NCBI GenBank assembly: GCA_963735885.1
Contig: CAVTMP010000004.1
Location: forward strand, 310,001-374,000
Source: JBBSBL01 sp963735885
Lineage (GTDB): Bacteria > Actinomycetota > Thermoleophilia > Solirubrobacterales > Solirubrobacteraceae
Direction of reading: 5' to 3'
Length of the DNA: 64,000 nt
The translations under genes were made by a program, and so were the position numbers. This document shows, piece by piece, positions 34,691-43,093 of the stretch (positions are counted from its first letter, which is position 1; the number at the start of each line of letters is the position of its first letter). The notes beneath the pieces are model-generated. The model ran no database searches. It was not told the origin of the DNA and was given only the letters and a program-made list of their open reading frames with translations.

Positions 34691-35509
34691 TCAGGCGCGC
34701 ACGACGACGACCGGCCTGAGCGCGCCGTCCGCCAGCGGCTCCGCGACCGCGACGAGCCCGTCGGGATCGACGAGGCGCACCGGGCCGTCCGCTTCGCCGG
34801 GCAGGGCCTGCCCGTGGGCGGCCCGGCGCCCGGCCTCGGCGTCGAGCCGGACGGCGGGCAGGAAGTCGAGCGCCTCGCCCAGCGGCAGGACCCGCTCCGC
34901 ATCCGCATCGGCCACGGAGAACGGCCCGATCGCCGTGCGGCGCAGTGCGGTGGTGTAGGCGTCCCCGAGGTCCGCGATCAGCGAGCGCACGTAGGTTCCG
35001 GACGAGCAGCGGACGAGGAACCGGCGGCGATCCCCCTCCCGCCCGATCTCGCGGAACTCGTGGACGACGACCTCCCGCTCCGGCGGCTCGACGGCCTCGC
35101 CGCGACGCGCGCGGCGGTGGGCGCGCTCGCCGGCGATCTTCACCGCGGAGTACGCCGGCGGGCGCTGCCGGACCCGTCCGGCCGGGAGCGCGAGCTCGCC
35201 GGTGGGCACGAGGCCGCTCTCGGTGATCTCGCCGTCGGGGTCCCCGGTGGTCGAGGTCGCGCCGAACCGCGCCTCGACCTCGTAGGTCTTCGGCAGGGCC
35301 ATGAAGAAGCGCTGGGTCCGGGTCGCCCGCCCCACGAGGAGGAGCAGCAGGCCGGTGGCGAACGGGTCCAGGGTGCCGGCGTGCCCGACCTTGACGCCCC
35401 GGCCCAGGCGCCGCCGCGCCGCGGCCACGAGGTCGTGCGAGGTGACGCCGGCCGGCTTGTCGACGAGGACGACGCCGTCCGGCGGCCGGGCCGGGCGCCC
35501 CGGGGTCAG
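34691..35509 (-). CDS. truB: tRNA pseudouridine(55) synthase, probable CTG start
   Basis: 272 residues. TruB makes pseudouridine at position 55 in the tRNA T-loop. The core reads GVVLVDKPAGVTSHDLV, then GHAGTLDPFATGLLLLLVG with the catalytic Asp, KTYEVEARFGATSTTGDPDGE, QRPPAYSAVKIAGERAHRRAR and RCSSGTYVRSLIADLG. Near the C-terminus are the PUA-like sequences. There is no ATG, GTG or TTG ahead of DGVVLVDKP within the gene boundary; the CTG at 35509 overlaps the nrnA stop as CTGA and is the likely start, giving a short proline-rich lead-in. Confidence 0.92.
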   Translation of the reverse strand: MTPGRPARPPDGVVLVDKPAGVTSHDLVAAARRRLGRGVKVGHAGTLDPFATGLLLLLVGRATRTQRFFMALPKTYEVEARFGATSTTGDPDGEITESGLVPTGELALPAGRVRQRPPAYSAVKIAGERAHRRARRGEAVEPPEREVVVHEFREIGREGDRRRFLVRCSSGTYVRSLIADLGDAYTTALRRTAIGPFSVADADAERVLPLGEALDFLPAVRLDAEAGRRAAHGQALPGEADGPVRLVDPDGLVAVAEPLADGALRPVVVVRA

Positions 35510-36531
35510 GAGCGGGCGCGGCCGTTGGCCGCGGGCTCGAGCTGCGCGGCGATCTGCTCGCGCAGGAACGCGACGAGCTCGTCCCAGGGCAGCGCGGTGG
35601 AGAAGCCGGCCGCCTGGCGGTGGCCGCCGCCGCCCTGCGCCCGGGCGATGCGCGACACGTCGACCCGATCGTCGCTCGAGCGCAGCGAGACCTTCCGCGT
35701 GCCCTCGCGCCCCTCGCCCAGGCGATCGCGGACCACCGCCGCCACGGCGGTGCCGGAGACCGAGCGGAGGTGGTCGATGACGCCCTCGGAATGGCTCTCC
35801 TGGGCCCCGGTCTCCAGGTAGTCCTCGGCGGAGAGGCGGGTGAGCGTGAGGCGGCCCTCGTCGTAGCGCTCGATGTGGGAGAGCCCGCGGGCGAGCAGGT
35901 GGAGCTTGCCCTCGGGGATGTCCTCGTAGATGCGCCGGTAGGTGGCGTGCACGTCCACTCCGGCGGCGATCAGCTCGGCCGCCATCTGGTGGGCGCGCGT
36001 GCCCGTGTTCTCGTACATGAACTTCCCGGTGTCGGTGACGAGCCCGACGTAGAGCGCCTCGGCGATCTCCGGTGTCGGCGCGACCCCGAGGCCCTGCATG
36101 AGGTCCCACACGATCTCGGCCGTGCACGAGGCCTCCGGCACGACGTGGTTCACGGTGCCGAAGCGCGTGTTGTCGTGGTGGTGGTCGATGTTGAGGATGT
36201 GCGCGCCCTCCCGCTTGAGCACGTCGGCCGGGTTGCGGTCGATGTTGCCGCAGTCGAGGAACACGATCGTGCGCGCCTCAACGTCCTCGGGCGGAAGGCT
36301 GACGAGGCCGTCGAACGGGAAGAAGCGATACTCGTAGGGCAGCGGCAGCTCGTCGGGGCTCATGAACATGAGCGAGTCCTTGCCCATCGCCGCGAGCACC
36401 TGCTGGGTGGCCACCATCGACCCGAGGGCGTCCCCGTCGGGGTTCTCGTGCGTGACGAGGATGAAGCGGTCGGCCGCGCGCAGCTCCCCCAGCACCTGCT
36501 CGCGGGTGGAGCGATGGCCGTTCTCGGTCAC
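35506..36531 (-). CDS. nrnA: Bifunctional oligoribonuclease/PAP phosphatase NrnA
   Basis: 341 residues of the DHH/DHHA1 family. NrnA degrades short RNA oligonucleotides (nanoRNAs) and converts 3'-phosphoadenosine 5'-phosphate to AMP. The DHH domain has FILVTHENPDGDALGSM, IVFLDCGNID and NIDHHHDNTRFG; the DHHA1 end has ARAQGGGGHRQAAGFS. The position rbfA-nrnA-truB is the same as in Bacillus relatives and actinobacteria. The ATG overlaps rbfA's stop. Confidence 0.95.
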   Translation of the reverse strand: MTENGHRSTREQVLGELRAADRFILVTHENPDGDALGSMVATQQVLAAMGKDSLMFMSPDELPLPYEYRFFPFDGLVSLPPEDVEARTIVFLDCGNIDRNPADVLKREGAHILNIDHHHDNTRFGTVNHVVPEASCTAEIVWDLMQGLGVAPTPEIAEALYVGLVTDTGKFMYENTGTRAHQMAAELIAAGVDVHATYRRIYEDIPEGKLHLLARGLSHIERYDEGRLTLTRLSAEDYLETGAQESHSEGVIDHLRSVSGTAVAAVVRDRLGEGREGTRKVSLRSSDDRVDVSRIARAQGGGGHRQAAGFSTALPWDELVAFLREQIAAQLEPAANGRARS

Positions 36532-36890
36532 GAGTCCCCCCGGTCCGCGCGGTCCTCGTCGGAGGCGAGGATCTCCTCGATCCGCATCCCGCGGTCGACG
36601 GTGGGGTCGTAGCGGAACTCCAGCGCGGGGGTGTGCTTGAGCCGCAGCTCGTGCCCCACGCGGCCCTGGAGGTAGCCCTGGGCCGAGCGCAGGCCGTCCA
36701 GCGTCGCCTCGCGCTGCGCCTCGTCGCCGAGAACGCTCACGTGGACCCGCGCGTGGCGGAGGTCGGGGCTGGTCTCGACGGCGGTGACGGTCACGAAGCC
36801 GATTCGGGGGTCCTTGAGGTCGGTGACGATGGCGTCGCTGAGGACGGCGCGTACCGCCTCGTCGACACGACGCATGCGCGACGAGGTCAT
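36528..36890 (-). CDS. rbfA: Ribosome-binding factor A
   Basis: 120-residue RbfA, a KH-type assembly factor of the 30S subunit. Visible are RMRRVDEAVRAVLSDAI, KDPRIGFVTVTAVETSPDLRHARVHVSVLG and RSAQGYLQGRVGHELRLKHTPALEFRYD, all conserved. It lies between the DUF503 gene and nrnA in the infB block. About 50 bases separate it from the DUF503 gene. Confidence 0.96.
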   Translation of the reverse strand: MTSSRMRRVDEAVRAVLSDAIVTDLKDPRIGFVTVTAVETSPDLRHARVHVSVLGDEAQREATLDGLRSAQGYLQGRVGHELRLKHTPALEFRYDPTVDRGMRIEEILASDEDRADRGDS

Positions 36891-36944
36891 CCTAGAGACA
36901 AGGTCCGGGGCTCGCGCCTGCGGGGAGGAACTGCACGAGTCCTC

Positions 36945-37256
36945 TCATCCCCTCAGGTCCTCGACCGTCAGCACGTGGCGTTCGACGCTCACGCCGTCCG
37001 GGTGGCGGTCCACCAGCCAGCGCTCCACCCGGTCGGCGGCGGCGCCGGCGAGGCTCGGCGACCCGGCGCAGAGCGCCGCGGTGAGCGTCGCCCGCTGCCA
37101 GAGGTCCTGGTTGGCGACCTCGGCGACGGCGAGCCCGAGCCGGCCGCGCAGCTGGGCGGTCACCGGCCGCAGCGCCGCCCGCTTGGCCTTGAGGCTCCCC
37201 GCCTCGGGGAAGTGGAGGTCGATGACCAGGACGGCCACGGCGCCTCCGTCGGGCAT
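36945..37256 (-). CDS. DUF503 family protein (YlxP-like)
   Basis: 103 residues of the DUF503/YlxP family, which follows infB in many Gram-positive bacteria and has been linked to ribosome assembly. The conserved stretch AVLVIDLHFPEAGSLKAKRA is near the start, with RLGLAVAEVANQDLWQRATL in the middle. No catalytic residues are recognised. It is 14 bases downstream of infB on the same strand. Confidence 0.9.
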   Translation of the reverse strand: MPDGGAVAVLVIDLHFPEAGSLKAKRAALRPVTAQLRGRLGLAVAEVANQDLWQRATLTAALCAGSPSLAGAAADRVERWLVDRHPDGVSVERHVLTVEDLRG

Positions 37257-37270
37257 CGGGCGGCGGGGCC

Positions 37271-39935
37271 CTATTCGAGCTCGCGCTCGACCTTGCGGGT
37301 CTCGTAGGCCTCGATCACGTCGCCCTCCTTCACGTCGGCGAAGTCGCGCAGCACGATGCCGCACTCGAAGCCCTCCGCGACCTCGCGCACGTCCTCGGCG
37401 ACGCGGCGCAGGCTCCCGATCGCGCCCTCGTGGATCACGGTCCCGTCGCGCACGAGCCGGGCGCGGGCCCCGCGAAGGATCTTGCCCTCGGTCACGTAGC
37501 AGCCGGCGATCGTGCCGACGCGCGAGGAGCGGAAGATGGCGCGGACCTCGGCGCTGCCGAGCGAGTCCTCGACCTCCTCGGGCTCGAGCATGCCCTCCAT
37601 CGCCGCGCGCAGGTCCCCGAGCGCCTGGTAGATGATCGTGTAGGTGCGGATCTCCACGCCCTCGCGCTCCGCGGCGGCGCGCGCGTCGCCGACCGGGCGG
37701 ACGCCGAGCCCGAGGATGACGCCGCCCGACGCGGCGGCGAGCATGACGTCGGACTCGTTGATCCCGCCGACGCCGCGGTGGATGACGTTGACCGACACCT
37801 CGCTCTGGGGCAGCCGCGCGATCTCGTCCTCGATCGCCTCGAGCGAGCCCGCGACGTCCGCCTTCAGCACGAGGTTCAGCTCCTGGAGGCCGGCGTCGAA
37901 GATCTCCTCCAGCGAGATCTTCTTGCCCGAGCGGCGCGCGAGCGCCTCGGTCTTCAGGCGGTTCGCCTTGTCGCCGGCCAGCGCGCGCGCCTTGCGATCG
38001 TTCTCCACGACGCGGACCCACTCGCCCGCCTCCGGGACGGTGTCGAACCCGAGGACCTCGACCGGCTCGCCCGGCCGGGCCTCGCGCGTGCGCTGGCCGA
38101 GGAAGTCGTGCATCGCGCGGACGCGGCCCCAGTGGGCGCCGGCGACGAGCGCCTCGCCGACCTTGAGCGTCCCGCGCTGGATGAGCACGGTGACCACGGC
38201 TCCGCGGCCCGGGTCGAGCTTGGACTCGATGACGACGCCCGAGGCTTCGGCGCCGGGGTTGGCCTTGAGCTCCTCGACCTCGGCCATGACGAGGATCGTC
38301 TCGAGCAGGTCGTCGAGGCCCTGCCGGGTCTTGGCCGAGACGTCGACGAACTCGGTCTCGCCGCCCCAGTCGGCCGGCTGCAGCCCGTGCTGGGCCATCT
38401 CGCCGCGCACGCGCTCGGGCTGCGCGCCCTCCTTGTCGACCTTGTTGACCGCGACGAGCATCGGGACCTCGGCGGCCTTCGCGTGGTCGATCGCCTCCTC
38501 GGTCTGCGGCATCACGCCGTCGTCGGCGGCCACGACGATCACCGCGATGTCGGTGACCTGGGCGCCGCGGGCGCGCATCGCCGTGAAGGCCTGGTGACCC
38601 GGGGTGTCGAGGAAGGTCACCGTCTTGCCGTCGTGGTGCACCTGGTAGGCGCCGATGTGCTGGGTGATGCCGCCCGCCTCGCCCGGCGACGACCTCCGTC
38701 TCGCGGATGGCGTCGAGCAGCGAGGTCTTGCCGTGGTCGACGTGACCCATGATCGTCACCACGGGCGGGCGCGTCGCGAGATCCTCCTCGGCGTCCTCGA
38801 AGACCGGCTCCGCGTCGACGTCGTCCGCGGCGTGGACGATCTCGATCTCCTTGTCGAACTCGTCCGCGATGACCTGGATCGCGTCGTCGGACAGCGTCTG
38901 GGTCAGCGTCGCCATCTCGCCGAGCTGCATGAGCTTCTTGATGATGTCGGGGACGGCGACGCCGAGGTACTCGGCGACGTCCTTCACGGTCGAGCCGGAG
39001 TTCACCTTCGTGATCCCCGGCGCGAGGACCGCGGCGTTGTCGACCGGGGTCGGCTCCTGGTAGGTGCCGCGGCGCCGGCGCCCGCGGCGCTGGCGCCGCG
39101 GCGGCTGCTGGGGCGGCGGCCCGCCGGGGGTGCGGCGGGAGGCCTGGGAGTCGATGACCACGCGGCGCCGGCCACCGGACCCGGCGGCCGGGGCGCGCTC
39201 GCCCTGGAGGCTGTCCCGCGTGGGACGCTGCCCGCCGCGCGATCCGGAGCCGCGCGCCGCCTCGGCCTCGGCGGGCGGCGCCTCGGAGACGATCTTCGGG
39301 CCCCGCGGCAGATCGGGCTTGGGCGCCGGGGGCGGCTTGGCCGGCGCCGCGGGCCCGGCCGAGGCCGCGGGGGCCGGCGCCGTCGTGGCGGGAGTCGGCG
39401 GGGCGGCGACCGCCGGGCGGGCGGCGGGAGGCGCCGTGGCGCGAGCCGGCGCGGCCGGGGGCGCCGCCTCGGCCGGCGCGGCGGGGCGTGCGGCCGGCGC
39501 GGCGGGGCGCGGGGCCGGCGCGGCGGGGCGCGGGGCCGGCGCGGCGGGGCGCGGGGCCGGCGCGGCGGGGCGCGGGGCCGCCTCGGTGCGCGCGGGGGCC
39601 GTGGCGCGCGCGGGGGCGGGGCTCTCGGGGCGCGGCGCGGGCCGGAAGGGGCGGGTCGGGGCCGCCGGCGCGGCGGGCGAATCGACGCGGGCCGCCTCGG
39701 CCTCGGCCTTGGCGAGCTCCGCGGCGCGCGCGGCCTTCGCCTTCGCCGCCTTCTCCGCCGCGACCTTGCGCGCGCCCTGCGCCGGGGCGGGCCCGAGCGC
39801 GCGCGCCACGAGCGCCTCCTCGACCGAGGAGGCGGCGGCCTTCACCTCGAGGCCGGCCTCGCGCAGGCGCTCGATCACCTCCTTCGAAGGGAGGCCACGT
39901 TCCTTTGCGATCTCGTGTACGCGCTTCTTCGCCAT
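37271..39935 (-). CDS. infB: Translation initiation factor IF-2 (frame broken by one base)
   Basis: About 887 residues after correction. IF2 is the GTPase that delivers initiator tRNA. It has an N-terminal IF2_N domain (KKRVHEIAKERGLPSKEVIERL), a long Ala/Pro-rich linker (roughly residues 50-290) with RPAAPAP repeats, a second IF2_N-like segment (TVKDVAEYLGVAVPDIIKKLM), then the G domain with VVTIMGHVDHGKTSLLD, FLDTPGHQAFTAMRARG and NKVDKEG, and C-terminal domains with GIVLRDFADVKEGDVIEAYE. The frame changes at 38682-38686: GCCGGGCGAG should read GCCGGCGAG to give VVAGEAGGITQHIGAYQV. That lies between G1 and switch I. ATG 39935 follows GGAG in ylxR's end. Confidence 0.96.
39478..39582 (-). 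repeat. In-gene tandem repeat of about 21 bp in infB
   Basis: Four to five near-identical copies of a 21-base unit (plus-strand core gcggcggggcgcggggccgg) encode the heptad RPAAPAP in the IF2 linker. Copies differ at one or two positions. Such low-complexity linkers vary in length between strains, and this is also a likely place for assembly collapse. Confidence 0.85.
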
Positions 39936-39936
39936 C

Positions 39937-40173
39937 TCACTCCAAGTCTAGTTTCTCGGCCTCGACCGTCACCGGGCGGCGAAAGGCTCGCGCCAGGGCG
40001 CGGCGCTCGACGGCCGTCCGCCAGGCAGTCGGCCCCGCAGACGTAGGCCCCGCGCCCGGGGCGCCGTCGGGCGCGGTCGGCGACCACCTGCCCCCCGTCC
40101 ACCGCGAGGCGGACGAGGGCGTCCTGCGGCGCGACCCGCCCGCAGCCGACGCAGCGTCGCTGGGGCGCGCGGG

Positions 40174-40177
<4 letters not shown>
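39937..40177 (-). CDS. ylxR: YlxR family nucleoid/RNA-binding protein (frame broken; atypical start)
   Basis: About 80 residues of the DUF448/YlxR family, found between nusA and infB in most bacteria. The conserved CVGCGRVAPQDALVRLAVDGG and PGRGAYVCGADCL are followed, after removal of one G near 40012, by TAVERRALARAFRRPVTVE. The corrected frame ends in a TGA two bases before the infB ATG. No ATG, GTG or TTG precedes CVGCG in frame; the reading frame begins at an ATA that overlaps the nusA stop TAG. This could be a rare ATA start or another base error. YlxR binds RNase P RNA or acts as a regulator in some species. Confidence 0.8.
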
Positions 40178-41760
<1,583 letters not shown>

Positions 41761-41765
41761 CTGGC

Positions 41766-42203
41766 TTACTCCCCTGGGACGAGGTTGGACCGGCTGATCT
41801 CGGCGTACGGGATCGTCACGACGCCGGCCTCCGCGGCGATCGTGACCTCCGCCTCGGTGGCGCCGACGAGCTCGCCGGTGATCGCGCCCCGCGGGCGGCC
41901 CCCGTCGCCGACCTCGATCGGCCCGCGCGTGCGCACACGGGCGCGGCGGCCGAGGAAGCGCCGGTAGTGCGCGGGCTTGGTGAGCGGACGGTCGCTGCCG
42001 GGCGAGGAGACCTCGAGCGCGTAGCGCTCGCGGACCTCGGGCAGGTGGGCGGTCACGCGCTCGCAGAGCGCGAGCGTGACGCCGTCCGGGTGATCGATGA
42101 AGAGGCGCACGGTGCTGCCGCCGACGATCTCGACGAGCAGGACCTCGACCGCGGGCTCCGCGGTGGCGAGCCGGCCCTCGATGTCGGACTGGATCGCGTT
42201 CAT
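41766..42203 (-). CDS. rimP: Ribosome maturation factor RimP
   Basis: 145 residues. RimP acts in 30S maturation. The sequence has VEVLLVEIVGGSTVRLFIDHPDGVTLALCERVT, YALEVSSPGSDRPLTKPAHY and RFLGRRARVRT, the family core. The ATG at 42203 is preferred over a TTG one codon earlier because it has a strong AGGGGGTGAG at correct spacing. A terminator-like hairpin sits immediately before that sequence, so the gene is probably regulated by transcription attenuation. Confidence 0.96.
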   Translation of the reverse strand: MNAIQSDIEGRLATAEPAVEVLLVEIVGGSTVRLFIDHPDGVTLALCERVTAHLPEVRERYALEVSSPGSDRPLTKPAHYRRFLGRRARVRTRGPIEVGDGGRPRGAITGELVGATEAEVTIAAEAGVVTIPYAEISRSNLVPGE

Positions 42204-42221
42204 CAACTCACCCCCTTCAAG

Positions 42222-42247
42222 AAAAAAAGCGGGCTCCCGCCCACTTT
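42222..42247 (-). terminator. Intrinsic terminator/attenuator in the rimP leader
   Basis: On the minus strand AAAGTGGGC-GGGA-GCCCGCTTT forms a 9-bp stem (one G-T wobble) closed by a GNRA tetraloop, followed by a T7 tract that overlaps the stem end. It stands only 5-10 bases before the rimP Shine-Dalgarno, so it cannot be a plain operon end for a plus-strand gene. A TCTTGAA sequence occurs on both sides of it and could take part in alternative pairing. NusA-dependent autoregulation of this operon at its leader is known in enterobacteria; here it is inference. Confidence 0.8.
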
Positions 42248-42312
42248 CAAGAGACCGCCGGCGCGGCCGGCGAACGAAAGCTGTCGCGGGCGATGCTAGC
42301 AGGAGATTCGTC

Positions 42313-42318
42313 TACGCT
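42313..42318 (+). promoter_or_regulatory. Putative -10 (TACGCT) of a leaderless YbjN-like transcript
   Basis: TACGCT ends 6 bases before the GTG at 42325 with no Shine-Dalgarno between them. The identical hexamer precedes miaB, tRNA-Arg, pnp and pyrR in this window. Confidence 0.4.
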
Positions 42319-42324
42319 CGGGCC

Positions 42325-42714
42325 GTGGCCGAGGCCGAGGATCCCCGCTCCGTCGTGGCCGCCTACGTCGCCGGGCTGGACGGCGAGACCCGCCGCGTGG
42401 CGTTCGCCGAATGGGGTGTGACGATGGACGCGGCCGGCTGGCCGCTGCACCTCGGGATCGCCCTCCGCGACGGCCTCCTGCGGGCCCAGGCGCAGGTCGC
42501 CGAGGCGGGGGCGCTGGACCCGCACGACCTGCTGTGGTGGAACCGCCAGGTCCCGATCGTCCGGTTCGCGCACACGCGCGCGGGCGAGATCTGGATCCAG
42601 GGCGACCTCCCGCTCGCCGCCGTCACGGCGCCGGAGGTCGACCGCTTCCTCGGGCTGCTGGTGCTGGCGGCGACCCAGGCCCGGGAGCACGCCGGCCGGC
42701 CGGCGGCGCCGTAG
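42325..42714 (+). CDS. YbjN-domain-like small protein
   Basis: 129 residues resembling the YbjN/type III secretion chaperone-like fold: an N-terminal helix with a long WPLHLGIALRDGLLRAQAQVAEAG beta region, LLWWNRQVPIVRFAHTRAGEIWIQGDLPL and a C-terminal helix with EVDRFLGLLVLAATQ. No catalytic residues or membrane segments. The role of this family is unknown, possibly a chaperone or a sensor of protein state. GTG 42325 is chosen because the preceding bases contain a -10-like hexamer and no conserved sequence. It converges with the TPR gene five bases after its stop. Confidence 0.68.
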   Translation: MAEAEDPRSVVAAYVAGLDGETRRVAFAEWGVTMDAAGWPLHLGIALRDGLLRAQAQVAEAGALDPHDLLWWNRQVPIVRFAHTRAGEIWIQGDLPLAAVTAPEVDRFLGLLVLAATQAREHAGRPAAP

Positions 42715-42718
42715 AGCG

Positions 42719-43088
42719 CTACGTGGACGCGCCGAGCGCCCGCGCCGAGTCGCGGTAGCGCCGGTAGTCGGCGCGCTCCGGGCGCAGGCACGCGGCGAGC
42801 GCGAGCGGGTGCCGCGCCTCGGCGTGGCGGCCCTGGAGCTGCAGGGCGCGCCCGAGGCAGAAGAGCGCGAAGTCGTTGGTCGGCGCGCCCTCGACGACCG
42901 CGGCGAACTCGTCGGCGGCCTCGCGGTAGCGACGGGCGTGGAAGAGCGCGCGCCCGAGCGCCTCGCGGATCGAGGCCTTGTCCGGCTCCAGGTCGCGGGC
43001 ACGGCGCCAGCGGCACGACCGCGGCGTGGTGGTCCCCGGCCTCGAGCAGCGCCGTCCCGCGACGGAAGAGGTCGTAGACGTCGGCCAT
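42719..43088 (-). CDS. Small TPR-repeat protein (frame broken by one base)
   Basis: About 123 residues. The start MADVYDLFRRGTALLEAGDHHAAVVPL is a helix-turn-helix repeat and, after removing one G near 43008 (CTGGCGCC should be CTGCGCC), the frame continues RRARDLEPDKASIREALGRAL, HARRYREAADEFAAVVEGAP and DFALFCLGRALQLQGRHAEA, which are clear tetratricopeptide repeats. It ends DSARALGAST. TPRs scaffold protein complexes; the partner is unknown. It is just downstream of the TgpA gene and may belong to that operon. Confidence 0.82.
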
Positions 43089-43093
43089 CGGTC

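Noticed and set aside
38682..38686. Programmed +1 frameshift at GGG-C in infB, carB and rnj
   Set aside because: Not reported as a main claim because the same kind of break occurs at unrelated sequences in many other genes, and compensating breaks occur in pyrR, which fits sequencing error better.
39478..39582. Regular short repeats considered as a CRISPR array
   Set aside because: The units are 21 bp without spacers, lie inside the infB reading frame and encode a Pro/Ala linker.
42719..43088. Treating frame-broken genes such as the TPR gene as pseudogenes
   Set aside because: Each is intact apart from one base and the set includes essential genes, so loss of function is improbable.
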